A DNA stretch of 16,291 nt from Bacillota bacterium (GTDB taxonomy: Bacteria; Bacillota; Clostridia; Christensenellales; Aristaeellaceae): the NCBI GenBank assembly GCA_023409955.1, contig JAEYQQ010000072.1, positions 1-16,291 of the forward strand, given 5' to 3'. Every line of letters starts with the position of its first letter. Within the stretch, counting starts at the first letter, position 1. Made by a program: the position numbers and the translations under genes. Shown here in pieces: positions 7,183-15,170 of this stretch. The notes under the pieces are model-generated. The model was given only the letters and a program-made list of their open reading frames with translations. It searched no databases and had not been told where the DNA came from.

Positions 7183-8171
7183 GCGTTCCCTTCCATCAGG
7201 CATTTCTCCATGGCAGTCGCCATGATGGCTGCCGCTTCACCAAGGCCCGCATTCATGGTGCAGCCTGATGCCAGGGCGTGCCCGCCTCCGCCGAACTGTG
7301 CGGCAAGGCGTGCCACATTGCAGCCTTCCACCGCCCGAAGGCTGAATTTGGTACCTTCCTTTACTTCCCGAGCCAAGAAGGCCATTTTCACCCCTGCAAT
7401 ATCGATGCCGAAGTTGACTATGGCCTCGGCATGCTCCGGCTTGGCGCCGCAAGCATAAAGATCAGATAAGGAGATTTGCATGCCTGTAATTTTGCCTTCA
7501 TGGTAAAAAGTAAGGGTGGATAATGCTTTGGCCAGCACCTTTACCTGTTCAATGCTGCGTTCCCGGAACAGAATTCTGCTAAGCTTTGACAGGGGAAGGC
7601 CATAGGTTAGAAGTTCCCCCATTACGTAGAAGGCGTCGGAGGTGGTATTGTCAAAGCTGAAATTTCCTGTATCTGTGGCAATACCGGTATACAGGCAGGT
7701 AGCGATGTCCTCATCCAGCATAACACCCAACTTATGGATCAGCTCATACATGAGAACGCCGGTTGCACAAGCCTTTGGCGAAATGACATTGATCTGAGCA
7801 TAGCCCGGATTTGTGCCATGGTGGTCGATTTGAATGGTATGAGGTGCCGAAAAAAACAGCGGGTCGCAATCCCCCAGCCGGTGACGGTCGGACACGTCCA
7901 CAGCGATGGCAAGGTCAAAGGGCAAATTTGCAAGCTCGGCAGGTTTATGCACCTTGCTTACGCCTGGTAAAAGAAAAAGCATTTGAGGAACATCATCTGT
8001 GCAGGCCACTTCCACCTGCTTACCCATTTTGATCAGAGCACCGCGCAAGGCAAGTGCACTGCCAATGGTATCGCCATCCGGTGATACATGGGCACATATC
8101 AAAATCCGCTCAGCCTTGTTGATAAAGGCCAGCAGATTTTCGGGAATATTATTCATCTGAGCCGGGAGCAT
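7179..8171 (-). CDS. nrnA: DHH/DHHA1 phosphoesterase, bifunctional oligoribonuclease / pAp phosphatase (NrnA)
   Basis: NrnA degrades nanoRNAs of a few nucleotides and dephosphorylates pAp, completing RNA turnover begun by PNPase. DHH-family metal motifs are clear: HVSPDGDTIGS (H28, D32, D34 from this start), AVDVSD, IDHHGTN with D116-H117-H118, and TDTGNF at 166-171. The DHHA1 domain ends in GGGGHALASG near 294-303. The start is uncertain. The ATG at 8171 has AGGA eight bases upstream and gives 330 residues. The ATG at 8156 (MNNIPENLL) fits the family N-terminus better but has no visible binding site, and 8180 and 8246 are also possible. All overlap the end of rbfA, which implies coupling. 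The downstream end overlaps truB by four bases. Confidence 0.93.
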   Translation of the reverse strand: MLPAQMNNIPENLLAFINKAERILICAHVSPDGDTIGSALALRGALIKMGKQVEVACTDDVPQMLFLLPGVSKVHKPAELANLPFDLAIAVDVSDRHRLGDCDPLFFSAPHTIQIDHHGTNPGYAQINVISPKACATGVLMYELIHKLGVMLDEDIATCLYTGIATDTGNFSFDNTTSDAFYVMGELLTYGLPLSKLSRILFRERSIEQVKVLAKALSTLTFYHEGKITGMQISLSDLYACGAKPEHAEAIVNFGIDIAGVKMAFLAREVKEGTKFSLRAVEGCNVARLAAQFGGGGHALASGCTMNAGLGEAAAIMATAMEKCLMEGNA

Positions 8172-8544
8172 CTTGCTCATCCTGATTGTTACCTTCCTCT
8201 TCCTGTGTAAGAACCTGATTGAGTATGTCAGAGATATGCACGCCATAGGCTATGTTCTGGTCATGAACAAAAATGATCTCAGGCGTATATCGGATCACCA
8301 TGCTCTTGCCCAGCTCCCTGCGGACATAACCAGCGGCATTTTTCAGCGCTGCAATGATGCCCGGCGCTTTATCCGCCTCCAGAACGCTGACATAGATTTT
8401 GGCAAAGCGAAGGTCACGGGTGACTTCAGCCCTAGTGATGCTGAAAGTGCCGGTGATTCTGGGGTCATTGAGCTGGTTGCGGATGATCTGATCAACTTCA
8501 CGGCGGACCTGATCGGATATACGGTCACTTCGATGAAAACTCAC
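8149..8544 (-). CDS. rbfA: 30S ribosome-binding factor A
   Basis: RbfA assists late 30S maturation near the 5' end of 16S rRNA. The KH-like core is intact: RSDRISDQVRREVDQIIRNQLNDPRI, then SITRAEVTRDLRFAKIYVSVL, AALKNAAGYVRRELGK with the AxG bend, and RYTPEIIFVHD. An ATG-started frame extends 43 codons upstream to 8673, but that extension is not family-like and runs through a strong hairpin. A GTG at 8544 has AAGGAA six to seven bases upstream and gives 131 residues, the normal size, starting MSFHRSDRIS. The acidic, glutamate/aspartate-rich tail is ordinary. Its end overlaps nrnA. The ylxP gene found between infB and rbfA in Bacillus is absent. Confidence 0.93.
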   Translation of the reverse strand: MSFHRSDRISDQVRREVDQIIRNQLNDPRITGTFSITRAEVTRDLRFAKIYVSVLEADKAPGIIAALKNAAGYVRRELGKSMVIRYTPEIIFVHDQNIAYGVHISDILNQVLTQEEEGNNQDEQDAPGSDE

Positions 8545-8636
8545 AACAATTCCTTGCCTTTCTCCGTCACGCGAAAACAGCGCTGCTGCTTTCACGATTT
8601 CACGCTCGTCCGGCCAGGCCGAACTGGATAATTTGC

Positions 8637-8663
8637 AAACGAGGGGGCTATGCCCCCTCGTTT
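8637..8663 (-). terminator. Strong hairpin between infB and rbfA, possible attenuator
   Basis: AAACGAGGGGGC (8637-8648) and GCCCCCTCGTTT (8652-8663) pair perfectly over 12 bp with a 3-nt loop. In the minus-strand transcript the stem ends in UUU and is followed by GCAAAUU, so the U tract is weak. It is the most stable simple hairpin in the operon and lies about 115 bases after the infB stop. It could cause partial termination, processing, or protection of the infB 3' end. Confidence 0.6.
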
Positions 8664-8778
8664 CTCCCATCAAAGGTATAAACCCGAAGGCTTGGGATAG
8701 CCAATGCCAAGCAGTACGAATGATGCAAAGCTTAGGCTTGCCTTATTGAAGAAAGGAATCATGGCAACTGATTTCAGA

Positions 8779-11700
8779 TTACCTTTCCACTTCTTCCTGG
8801 GTAAAGCACTCGATGATGTCGCTTTCCTTGATATCGTTATAGGACTCCAGACCGATACCGCACTCGTAGCCGGAGGCTACTTCCTTGGCGTCATCCTTGA
8901 AGCGTTTCAGGGAAGAAAGCTTACCCTCAAAGATTACCACATGGTCGCGGAGCAAACGCACAGACGCGTTGCGCTGCATCTTACCATCCTGCACATAGCA
9001 GCCGGCAATGGTGCCAGCACCGGTGATTTTGAAGACGTTACGGACCTCTGCATGACCCAGTACAACTTCCTTGAACTGAGGTGCCAGCAAGCCCTTCATG
9101 GCCTTTTGAATATCCTCAATGGCCTGGTAGATGATACGGTAGAGGCGAATGTCAATCTCTTCCCGATCTGCCTGGTCCCTGGCACTGTTGTCAGGCCGGA
9201 TGTTAAAGCCAATGATAATGGCATTGAATGCGGAAGCCAGGTTGACGTCGTCCTTGTTGATGGCGCCTACGCCGCTATGCAGAACACGAACCTTGACTTC
9301 TTCGTTGGAGAGCTTCTCCAGCGCCTGCTTCACAGCTTCCACAGATCCCTGAACGTCTGCTTTGATGATGATGTTCAGGTTGATGATCTTGCCGGCATCG
9401 ATCTTGGAGAAGAGGTTATCCAAAGAAACCTTGGCGCTGCTGTTGATGCGGGCAGCCTTGATCTTCTCACGGCGTTCCTCAGCAACCTGACGGCTGAGGT
9501 GATCATCATCCACCGCCATCATGTCATCGCCAGCGGAGGGTACCTCGTTAAAGCCAGAGACTTCCACGGGCACGGAGGGGCCTGCTACATCCACACGCTC
9601 GCCGCGATCATTGAGCATCGCCCTGACACGGCCGGAAGCTGTACCGGCAACGATGTTGTCGCCCACCTTGAGGGTACCATTTTGAACAAGCACTGTGGCC
9701 AAGGGGCCGCGGGCCTTGTCAAGCTTGGCTTCAATGATGACGCCACGAGCCAGTCGATCGGGGTTGGCGCGCAGCTGCTGCACATCAGACACCAGCAGGA
9801 TCATTTCCAGCAGCTGGTCGATGCCCTGGCCGGTATGGGCGCTGACGGGGACCATGACGGTTTCGCCGCCCCACTCTTCCGCCACCAGTTCATACTTGGT
9901 CAGTTCCTGCTTGATCCTGTCGGGATCAGCAGCGGGTTTATCCATTTTGTTGATGGCCACAATGATGGGCACATCAGCAGCTTTGGCATGGTTGATGGCT
10001 TCAATGGTCTGGGGCATAACACCGTCGTCTGCCGCCACCACCAGTACGGCGATGTCGGTAGCCTGTGCGCCGCGGGCACGCATGGCGGTAAACGCTTCGT
10101 GACCCGGGGTATCCAGAAAGGTGATTTGGCGCTCATCCAGATTGACGGTATAAGCACCGATATGCTGGGTGATGCCGCCGGCTTCGCCAGCAGTGACCCT
10201 GGCTTTGCGGATATAGTCCAACAGTGAAGTTTTACCGTGGTCGACATGGCCCATGATGGTGATGACCGGAGGCCTGGGGATAAGGTCGGCTTCGGCGTCT
10301 TCAAAGTCTTCGTCGGAGAGGTAATCTTCTGCTGTTTTGTCCAGCTTCATTTCCAGTTCTACACCAAATTCGGTGCAGACCAGAGAAGCCGTATCGAAAT
10401 CCAGCTCGCTGTTGATATTGGCCATGATGCCAAGAAGCAGCAGCTTTTTCAAAATGTCGCCGGCGGGCTTGCCGATACGCTCTGTCAGATCCTTGACCGT
10501 TATGGTCTCGGCAGTCATAAAGGCCTTTTCGATCTTGATGGGGGCCATCATCTGCTGAGCGGACAGCTTTTTGCTGGCGCGGGAGCGCTTGCCGCCGCGA
10601 ACCACATCATCATCATACCCGGAGAAGTTCTCCTTCACCAGCTGCTTGCGGGTTTTGGCAACTCTTTCCGGATCGTGCTGACGCATGTAACTCTTTTTAT
10701 TGGGATCGTAATTGGATACCCGTTCCTTTTCCACGGCCGGTGCAATTTCAGGCGCTTTGGGACGGCCGAAACCGCCGCCGCCGGGACGCGGTGCACCAAA
10801 TCCGCCACCTTGAGGACGAGGGGCGCCAAATCCGCCCTGAGGACGGGGAGCGCCAAAACCACCTTGAGGGCGGGGACCGCCGGGGCCCATGGGCCTGGGT
10901 GGCATGGGGGCGCCATTGGCCGGACGGCCATAGGGGCCTTGACCGGCAGGCGCCGGGTTAGCGGGACGGCCATAAGGGCCTGCCGGGTTGGCAGGACGGC
11001 CATAGGGACCCTGACCTGCGGGAGCAGGATTTGCCGGACGGCCATAAGGGCCTTGTCCAGCAGGTACCGGATTGGCAGGGCGGCCATAAGGGCCTGCCGG
11101 GTTGGCAGGGCGGCCATAAGGCGGCCTGGGCGCGCCGCCCATTGCCCCCTGAGGCGCAACGGGCTGACCACCTGGAACAGGCTGACCCATGGGCCGTGGG
11201 GGCTGCATGACGGGACGGGCTGCCGGCCTTGCCATAGGCTGGGCCGGACGAGGTGCATTTGCACCAGGCGCAGGCATGGGTCTTACCGGTGCAGCTGCTG
11301 CCGGAGTAGCCGCTGCCGGTGCAGGTACAACTGCGGGCGCAGGTGTACTTTCAGCCGCAGGTGCCGGTACTGGCACAGGGGCCACAACAGGCGCTGCTTC
11401 CGCCGCTTTGACAACCGGCGTTTCCTTTACTGCCGGTGCAGGGGCTTCTTCCTTCAAGGGCGCTTGCTTAACAGGCACTGTTTCAACAGCCGCTTTGGGG
11501 GCGGCTTGGACAGGCTGTGCAGCAGGCACCTTTTCTGCAACTGGCGTCTGGACTGCCGGAGGTGCAATAGGGGCCACCGGCGCTTGCTCCTGAATCACCT
11601 TTTCCGGTGCAGCCGGAGCAGCCTCTCCCTTTGCGTGAACGATTGCAGCCTCATCCTCATCCAGCATTGTCCATGCCTTGGTGTGCTGCTCCGCCAGCTT

Positions 11701-11886
11701 CTGCTGCTCTTCCAGCTTTTCCTGGTTGCGCCGCTGCTCTTCTTCCCGGACAAATTGATTCTCCAATTTACGCAACGACTGCAAGAGGCCTTCTGTCGCA
11801 CGCTTAACGCGCGTGGCTTCCTCCAGCACACCGCTTGCTTCCTTGGAAAGCTCCTTGGTGGCATCCTTGAGTTTGACTTTGGTCAT
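8779..11886 (-). CDS. infB: Translation initiation factor IF-2
   Basis: IF-2 is the GTPase that places initiator tRNA on the 30S subunit and promotes subunit joining. The 1035-residue protein has a charged, probably coiled-coil N-terminus (about 1-75), a very long Ala/Pro-rich linker (about 85-255), PYGRPAN and FGAPRPQGG repeats (255-376), and the IF2_N helical domain around 450-505. The G domain carries GHVDHGKTSLLD (546-557), GGITQHIGAY, DTPGHEAF (592-599) and NKMD (646-649), followed by the C-terminal domains. The start at 11886 has only a weak GGGGGTG far upstream, but the MTKVKLKDATKEL start looks natural. It follows ylxQ after 66 bases. Length is at the upper end for the family because of the linker. 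Confidence 0.96.
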   Translation of the reverse strand: MTKVKLKDATKELSKEASGVLEEATRVKRATEGLLQSLRKLENQFVREEEQRRNQEKLEEQQKLAEQHTKAWTMLDEDEAAIVHAKGEAAPAAPEKVIQEQAPVAPIAPPAVQTPVAEKVPAAQPVQAAPKAAVETVPVKQAPLKEEAPAPAVKETPVVKAAEAAPVVAPVPVPAPAAESTPAPAVVPAPAAATPAAAAPVRPMPAPGANAPRPAQPMARPAARPVMQPPRPMGQPVPGGQPVAPQGAMGGAPRPPYGRPANPAGPYGRPANPVPAGQGPYGRPANPAPAGQGPYGRPANPAGPYGRPANPAPAGQGPYGRPANGAPMPPRPMGPGGPRPQGGFGAPRPQGGFGAPRPQGGGFGAPRPGGGGFGRPKAPEIAPAVEKERVSNYDPNKKSYMRQHDPERVAKTRKQLVKENFSGYDDDVVRGGKRSRASKKLSAQQMMAPIKIEKAFMTAETITVKDLTERIGKPAGDILKKLLLLGIMANINSELDFDTASLVCTEFGVELEMKLDKTAEDYLSDEDFEDAEADLIPRPPVITIMGHVDHGKTSLLDYIRKARVTAGEAGGITQHIGAYTVNLDERQITFLDTPGHEAFTAMRARGAQATDIAVLVVAADDGVMPQTIEAINHAKAADVPIIVAINKMDKPAADPDRIKQELTKYELVAEEWGGETVMVPVSAHTGQGIDQLLEMILLVSDVQQLRANPDRLARGVIIEAKLDKARGPLATVLVQNGTLKVGDNIVAGTASGRVRAMLNDRGERVDVAGPSVPVEVSGFNEVPSAGDDMMAVDDDHLSRQVAEERREKIKAARINSSAKVSLDNLFSKIDAGKIINLNIIIKADVQGSVEAVKQALEKLSNEEVKVRVLHSGVGAINKDDVNLASAFNAIIIGFNIRPDNSARDQADREEIDIRLYRIIYQAIEDIQKAMKGLLAPQFKEVVLGHAEVRNVFKITGAGTIAGCYVQDGKMQRNASVRLLRDHVVIFEGKLSSLKRFKDDAKEVASGYECGIGLESYNDIKESDIIECFTQEEVER
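10759..11124 (-). repeat. Low-complexity coding repeats in the IF-2 linker
   Basis: The IF-2 linker contains six copies of PYGRPAN spaced 10 or 14 residues apart (around 256-324), separated by PAGPYG or PAPAGQG. Four F-G-A/R-P-R/K units follow (343-376). At the DNA level the copies are near-identical GC-rich segments, which is typical of slippage-prone or recombining tandem repeats. Confidence 0.85.
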
Positions 11887-11952
11887 GAAACGCTAGCACC
11901 CCCGCATTTAATCCGTACATGTAAGAAATAAGAAACAATAAATCATTGGATA

Positions 11953-12285
11953 TCAACGATCTACCGGTATCTTGGCCATGCATTCCAGCACCTTTGAGGC
12001 AATCCCCCCCGGTGCGATTACCATGGCCATCCTTCCCGGCTTGCCTGCCGCCTTTTCCAATAAATCCGGCGGCAGTTTTACAAGTGGAACCTGATAATGG
12101 TTACACGTGTCAGAAAACCGTTTATGGGCATTTTCAGAGGCACCGCTGTCCAGTATGGCAACTGCTGCCTTTCTAGCCCTGATGGCTGTAACACACGCTG
12201 ACTCGCCTGTCACTGCCTGCCCGGCCCTAACAGCTAGGCCGATATACCCGGCTATCCGTGAATAATCCGGTCCTGCCTCTGTCAT
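11953..12285 (-). CDS. ylxQ: YlxQ, ribosomal L7Ae-like RNA-binding protein
   Basis: A 110-residue protein of the L7Ae/L30e/S12e fold, the kink-turn RNA-binding family. Visible features are the N-terminal IAGYIGLAVRAGQAVTGES, which fits the family opening (LGLARRAGK..G), then AVAILDSGASENAHKRFSDTCNHYQVPLV, with the usual alternation of strand, helix and basic patch. A longer frame reaches back to 12435 but lies inside rnpM. The ATG at 12285 overlaps the rnpM stop as ATGA and has GGAGG seven bases upstream. It sits between rnpM and infB as in other Firmicutes. Its exact RNA target is not known from sequence. Confidence 0.88.
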   Translation of the reverse strand: MTEAGPDYSRIAGYIGLAVRAGQAVTGESACVTAIRARKAAVAILDSGASENAHKRFSDTCNHYQVPLVKLPPDLLEKAAGKPGRMAMVIAPGGIASKVLECMAKIPVDR

Positions 12286-12581
12286 TGATCTTCCTCCGGC
12301 TCTGGCGGTGCCGGCGGCAGGGTTTCCATCATGGTGCGCAACTGGGTGACGACATCTTCTTCCAGCTTGTGCTCCAGCGCCCTGTCCAGCTGCCTTTGCT
12401 TGATGGCCTTCGCAAGGCAGGCCTGATTGCGGCATACATAAGCTCCACGGCCAGCCAGCTTACCCGTTTGATCCAGAACGATTTCACCGGTGGGCCGCTT
12501 GACCACACGGATCAGTTCCTTCTTGGGTTTCATCTCGCGACAGCCTACGCACATGCGCATGGGAATCTTCCGCGGCTTCAT
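12282..12581 (-). CDS. rnpM: RNase P modulator RnpM (YlxR, DUF448)
   Basis: A small basic RNA-binding protein of 99 residues. The diagnostic blocks are RMCVGCREMKPKKELIRVV with the CxxC pair and GRGAYVCRNQACLAKAIKQRQL. Bacillus YlxR has been reported to bind RNase P RNA and modulate its activity, hence RnpM. The last 20 residues are acidic and proline-rich (PPAPPEPEEDQ), longer than many homologues. The ATG at 12581 has AAAGGAG seven bases upstream, 15 bases after the nusA stop. Confidence 0.92.
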   Translation of the reverse strand: MKPRKIPMRMCVGCREMKPKKELIRVVKRPTGEIVLDQTGKLAGRGAYVCRNQACLAKAIKQRQLDRALEHKLEEDVVTQLRTMMETLPPAPPEPEEDQ

Positions 12582-12596
12582 GGCACCGCTCCTTTG

Positions 12597-13733
12597 TTAC
12601 AGGGTATCGTCATCTACTAAGAGATGGGGATCTTCCACGTAAACAGGTTCCTCTTCCACGGGAAGATTCATCAGTTCTGCCGCCTGGGACTGGGACTTGA
12701 TGTCAATCTTCCAGCCGGTCAATTTGGCCGCAAGGCGGGCATTTTGACCTTCTTTACCGATGGCAAGAGACAGCTGATTATCAGGTACCACCACGCGGCA
12801 GGCCTTTTCCCGCTCAGCTACAAACACGCTTAATACATGAGCAGGGTTTAAAGCGTTGGCAACAAATTCGGCCGGATCAGGCGACCACTTGATGATGTCG
12901 ATTTTTTCGTTTTTCAGTTCCTCCACCACTTTGTCCACACGGTTGCCCCGCTGGCCTACGCAGGCGCCTACGGGATCGATGACGGCATCAGAGGAGGAAA
13001 CGGCCATCTTGGTGCGGCTGCCGGCTTCTCGGGCGATGGAACGAATTTGAACCACGCCGGCGGCGATTTCGGGCACTTCCATTTCAAACAGGCGCTTAAC
13101 AAGACCCGGATGGATGCGGCTGACCCGAACCTGCGGTCCACGGATACCTTCGTGACCGCTGCGTTGCACCTGCAGAACATACACCTTAATATGATCGTTG
13201 ACGTGATATTCTTCGCCGGGCATAAACTCGCCGATTTCCAGCACACCTTCGGTGCGGCCAAGTTCTACATACACAGCCTTGGTTTCCACCCGCTGCACAA
13301 TGGCGGTGAGGATTTCGTTTTCTTTTTCAATAAACTCTTCATACACCTTGCCGCGCTCCGCTTCCCGGATGCGCTGTACGATGACTTGCTTGGCCGCTTG
13401 GGCAGCCACCCGCAAAAAGCCCTGAGGTGTTACATCCACCTCGGCAATGTCCCCCAACTGATAGTCCGAACGGATGCGGTGGGCCTCCGCCAAAGAAATC
13501 TGGTTGTTGGGCTCCTCCACATGCTCCACAACAATTTTGCGGGCAAGTACCTGCTCTTGACCGGTACCGCGGTTAATGTGGACACTGAGGTTGGCCGGCA
13601 CCGGCGTATTCTTGGGCATGTTCTTTTTATAAGCCGTTTTCATTGCTTCTTCAATGGTGGAAAATAGCATTTCTTCGTCAATGCCTTTTTCCCTAGCCAG
13701 CGCCCTTGCTGCTTCAACAATTTCGGATTTCAT
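12597..13733 (-). CDS. nusA: Transcription termination/antitermination protein NusA
   Basis: NusA binds RNA polymerase and nascent RNA and controls pausing, termination and antitermination. The 378-residue protein has the N-terminal RNAP-binding domain (MKSEIVEAARALAREKGIDEE...), an S1 domain around 135-200, and KH1 with GQRG (260-263) in DPVGACVGQRGNRV. KH2 has GKEG (326-329) in LAIGKEGQNARLAAKLTGW. The C-terminal acidic repeats of proteobacterial NusA are missing, as is normal in Firmicutes; a short acidic tail remains. An in-frame ATG at 13799 would overlap rimP. The ATG at 13733 matches the family start and has AAGGCGG about ten bases upstream. Confidence 0.96.
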   Translation of the reverse strand: MKSEIVEAARALAREKGIDEEMLFSTIEEAMKTAYKKNMPKNTPVPANLSVHINRGTGQEQVLARKIVVEHVEEPNNQISLAEAHRIRSDYQLGDIAEVDVTPQGFLRVAAQAAKQVIVQRIREAERGKVYEEFIEKENEILTAIVQRVETKAVYVELGRTEGVLEIGEFMPGEEYHVNDHIKVYVLQVQRSGHEGIRGPQVRVSRIHPGLVKRLFEMEVPEIAAGVVQIRSIAREAGSRTKMAVSSSDAVIDPVGACVGQRGNRVDKVVEELKNEKIDIIKWSPDPAEFVANALNPAHVLSVFVAEREKACRVVVPDNQLSLAIGKEGQNARLAAKLTGWKIDIKSQSQAAELMNLPVEEEPVYVEDPHLLVDDDTL

Positions 13734-13773
13734 GGGATGGATACCGCCTTCCGTTGGTAATATGTTGCTTTTT

Positions 13774-14253
13774 TTATTCACCCAGGTCCACTTCCTCAAT
13801 CCCCTCCAGGGAGATGAGCCTTTTCACCAGGGCAACTGTTTTTTGCGGGAATTCTTTGCGGCCTTCATTGGTATTAAGAAGAATCTGACCGTCTTCCAAA
13901 CCAGCCAATGTCCCCTGAAATATCTTTTTGCCATCCAACGGTTTGAACAAACGGACTTCCACCTCTTCACCTTGGCTGCGTTGAAAATCCACAGGCGTTT
14001 TGATGGGCCTATCCAACCCTGGGGAGCAAACCTCCAGGAAATCATAGTCCAAGTGTTCTAAAAGCAGCTGCACCCTGCGGTGGAAGGTTTCGCAGTCGGT
14101 AAGGGTAATACCTTTGGGCGTATCCAGATAGATGCGCAGATATTTCCCCGCAGGCTCTTTTTCCAGAGCTACTTCCACCAGTTCGTATTGAAGTTCTTCC
14201 GCCACCTTTTTGCAAATGGGCGTTGCGGCAGCAGCTATATCTCCCTTGTTCAT
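13774..14253 (-). CDS. rimP: Ribosome maturation factor RimP
   Basis: RimP is needed for 30S subunit maturation. The 159-residue protein shows the family blocks GKYLRIYLDTPKGITLTDCETFHRRV, DYDFLEVCSPGLDRPIKTPVDFQRSQGEEVEVRL and FQGTLAGLEDGQILL (C-terminal SH3-like domain). The ATG at 14253 has AAGGAG five bases upstream and is preferred over the ATG at 14289, which has no site. It is the first gene of the operon, with a promoter about 275 bases upstream and a structured leader between. Confidence 0.95.
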   Translation of the reverse strand: MNKGDIAAAATPICKKVAEELQYELVEVALEKEPAGKYLRIYLDTPKGITLTDCETFHRRVQLLLEHLDYDFLEVCSPGLDRPIKTPVDFQRSQGEEVEVRLFKPLDGKKIFQGTLAGLEDGQILLNTNEGRKEFPQKTVALVKRLISLEGIEEVDLGE

Positions 14254-14318
14254 GGTTTCTCCTTCGGGCTGTTTCGTAAGTTTAAACACAGTGTTTCAAA
14301 AATCATTTGGGCAACAGA

Positions 14319-14471
14319 AAAGAGTGGCCCTTTATTGCTTATTGTCCCACCCTCAAACATCGGGATTCCGCCTGTATCTCGCCTTCCAGAATCATACCAC
14401 CTGGACAGCGTAAATGAAACAAGCATTTGCCCGCGTGTATTGAGAATAGAATCAAGCAATACCCACTCTTT
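14319..14471 (-). promoter_or_regulatory. Structured 5' leader of the rimP-nusA-infB operon
   Basis: In the minus-strand transcript AAAGAGTGG (14471-14463) pairs perfectly with CCACTCTTT (14327-14319). Directly inside, TATTGCTT (14461-14454) pairs perfectly with AAGCAATA (14340-14333). Together that is 17 bp closing a loop of 113 bases, interrupted only by a 1/5 internal loop. The same CCACTCT can instead pair with AGGGTGG (14353-14347) to form a local hairpin followed by TTTTCTGTT, so two exclusive folds are possible, as in attenuators. No known riboswitch class is recognised. Confidence 0.5.
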
Positions 14472-14527
14472 CGATTACACCCTTCTTTCATACAGGTCAT
14501 GACGGTAAATTAGTCTGCCTGCGTGTT

Positions 14528-14556
14528 AGTATACCATGGCTGGAAGGAGAATACAA
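14528..14556 (-). promoter_or_regulatory. Promoter of the rimP-nusA-infB operon
   Basis: On the minus strand TTGTAT (14556-14551), a 17-base spacer and TATACT (14533-14528) form a good sigma-A promoter, with an extended -10 (TGGTATACT). Transcription should start near 14521, giving a leader of about 270 bases before rimP. Confidence 0.75.
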
Positions 14557-14693
14557 GAGCAAAAGGAAAGGAATTATGCGGTTTTTCAAGCAGGAGGAAC
14601 AGTTTATCAAAAGCAAATCACACAGCACCACACCTGGATAGATGCCTCATATTTTGATTATTCTTATTTTTAATCCGTAATGCACGTTTTTTC

Positions 14694-14722
14694 TTGATGC
14701 GAAGGTTTCTATTTTGTATAAT
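14694..14722 (+). promoter_or_regulatory. Strong promoter-like sequence pointing into the REP island
   Basis: TTGATG (14694-14699), a 17-base spacer and a perfect TATAAT (14717-14722) make this the best consensus promoter on the plus strand. Transcription would start near 14729 and run through the REP units toward the RAYT gene about 800 bases on. It is divergent from the rimP promoter 140 bases away. Confidence 0.6.
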
Positions 14723-14856
14723 GTTGGATAATCTATTTTGTAATTTTAGGTTTTTTTGTTTATAAATGAATTGCACGGAAGAGGGTTAGCATTGCCCTAT
14801 AGGCGGGGACGAAAATGATTCCTATCCTTTTTTTGTTGAGAAGTGGGTGCCGTGGG

Positions 14857-14998
14857 TTTGGGCATTCAGATACGGGGCGTTGTGGGCATCGCCCCCTACG
14901 AAGGGAGACGGAATTCCTATCGTGGATGGGTAGCCTCGTGAATAAGGTCATTACTGCCAATCATTATCCGTTGAGATTTGGGGCGATGCAGCATTGCC
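14857..14998. repeat. REP compound unit, family A, copy 1
   Basis: 142 bp that align without gaps to 15171-15312 with about 15 differences by eye. The first hairpin (14874-14895, GGGGCGTTG/CATCGCCCC, loop TGGG) has one T-T mismatch and is followed by CTAC at 14896-14899. A conserved CCTATC-GTG-GATGGG hairpin lies in the middle. A second, degenerate REP (GGGGCGATG-CAG-CATTGCC, 14980-14998) closes the unit. Confidence 0.75.
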
Positions 14999-15077
14999 GT
15001 TGGCGGATATGATTCCTATCCTTTTCAATGAAGAAGAGGGTGTCGCGGGTTAGATTAGGTAAATCATTAATAAATTA

Positions 15078-15121
15078 GAATTGCGTTGAGGTCTAGGGCG
15101 ATGTGGGCATCGCCCCCCTAC
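15078..15121. repeat. REP element with family-B-like left flank
   Basis: Perfect 8-bp hairpin GGGCGATG/CATCGCCC with TGGG loop at 15096-15115, followed by CTAC at 15118-15121. Its left flank ATTGCGTTG matches the start of the units downstream of the transposase (ATTGCGTTGCG at 16038) rather than its A-type neighbours. Confidence 0.7.
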
Positions 15122-15170
15122 AGATGAGGATGGTTTCTATTCTTGACCGTAGAAGAGTGGGTGTCATGGA

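Noticed and set aside
8545..8673. 43-residue N-terminal extension of RbfA
   Set aside because: It is not family-like and passes through the perfect hairpin at 8637-8663; the GTG at 8544 has a good ribosome binding site.
8704..10227. 507-codon open frame on the plus strand opposite infB
   Set aside because: It is antisense to the IF-2 GTPase domains; a long frame is expected from codon bias, and no family features or convincing start are seen.
10237..11931. 564-codon open frame on the plus strand opposite infB
   Set aside because: It lies wholly antisense to well-recognised infB, its translation is Cys/Arg-rich low complexity created by the Ala/Pro linker codons, and no domain is recognisable.
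14341..14360. T-box-like phrase in the rimP leader (AGGGTGGGAC on the minus strand)
   Set aside because: The downstream CGCG part of the T-box consensus is missing, no specifier stem could be identified, and the operon is not an aminoacyl-tRNA or amino-acid gene set.
14250..14459. 69-codon minus-strand frame in the rimP leader
   Set aside because: It overlaps the rimP start in another frame, has no convincing ribosome binding site, and coincides with the paired leader structure.
14536..14673. 45-codon plus-strand frame starting inside the rimP promoter
   Set aside because: No ribosome binding site precedes its ATG, it overlaps the promoter, and the peptide is not recognised. The 21-codon frame at 14576 has a good site but also no recognisable product.
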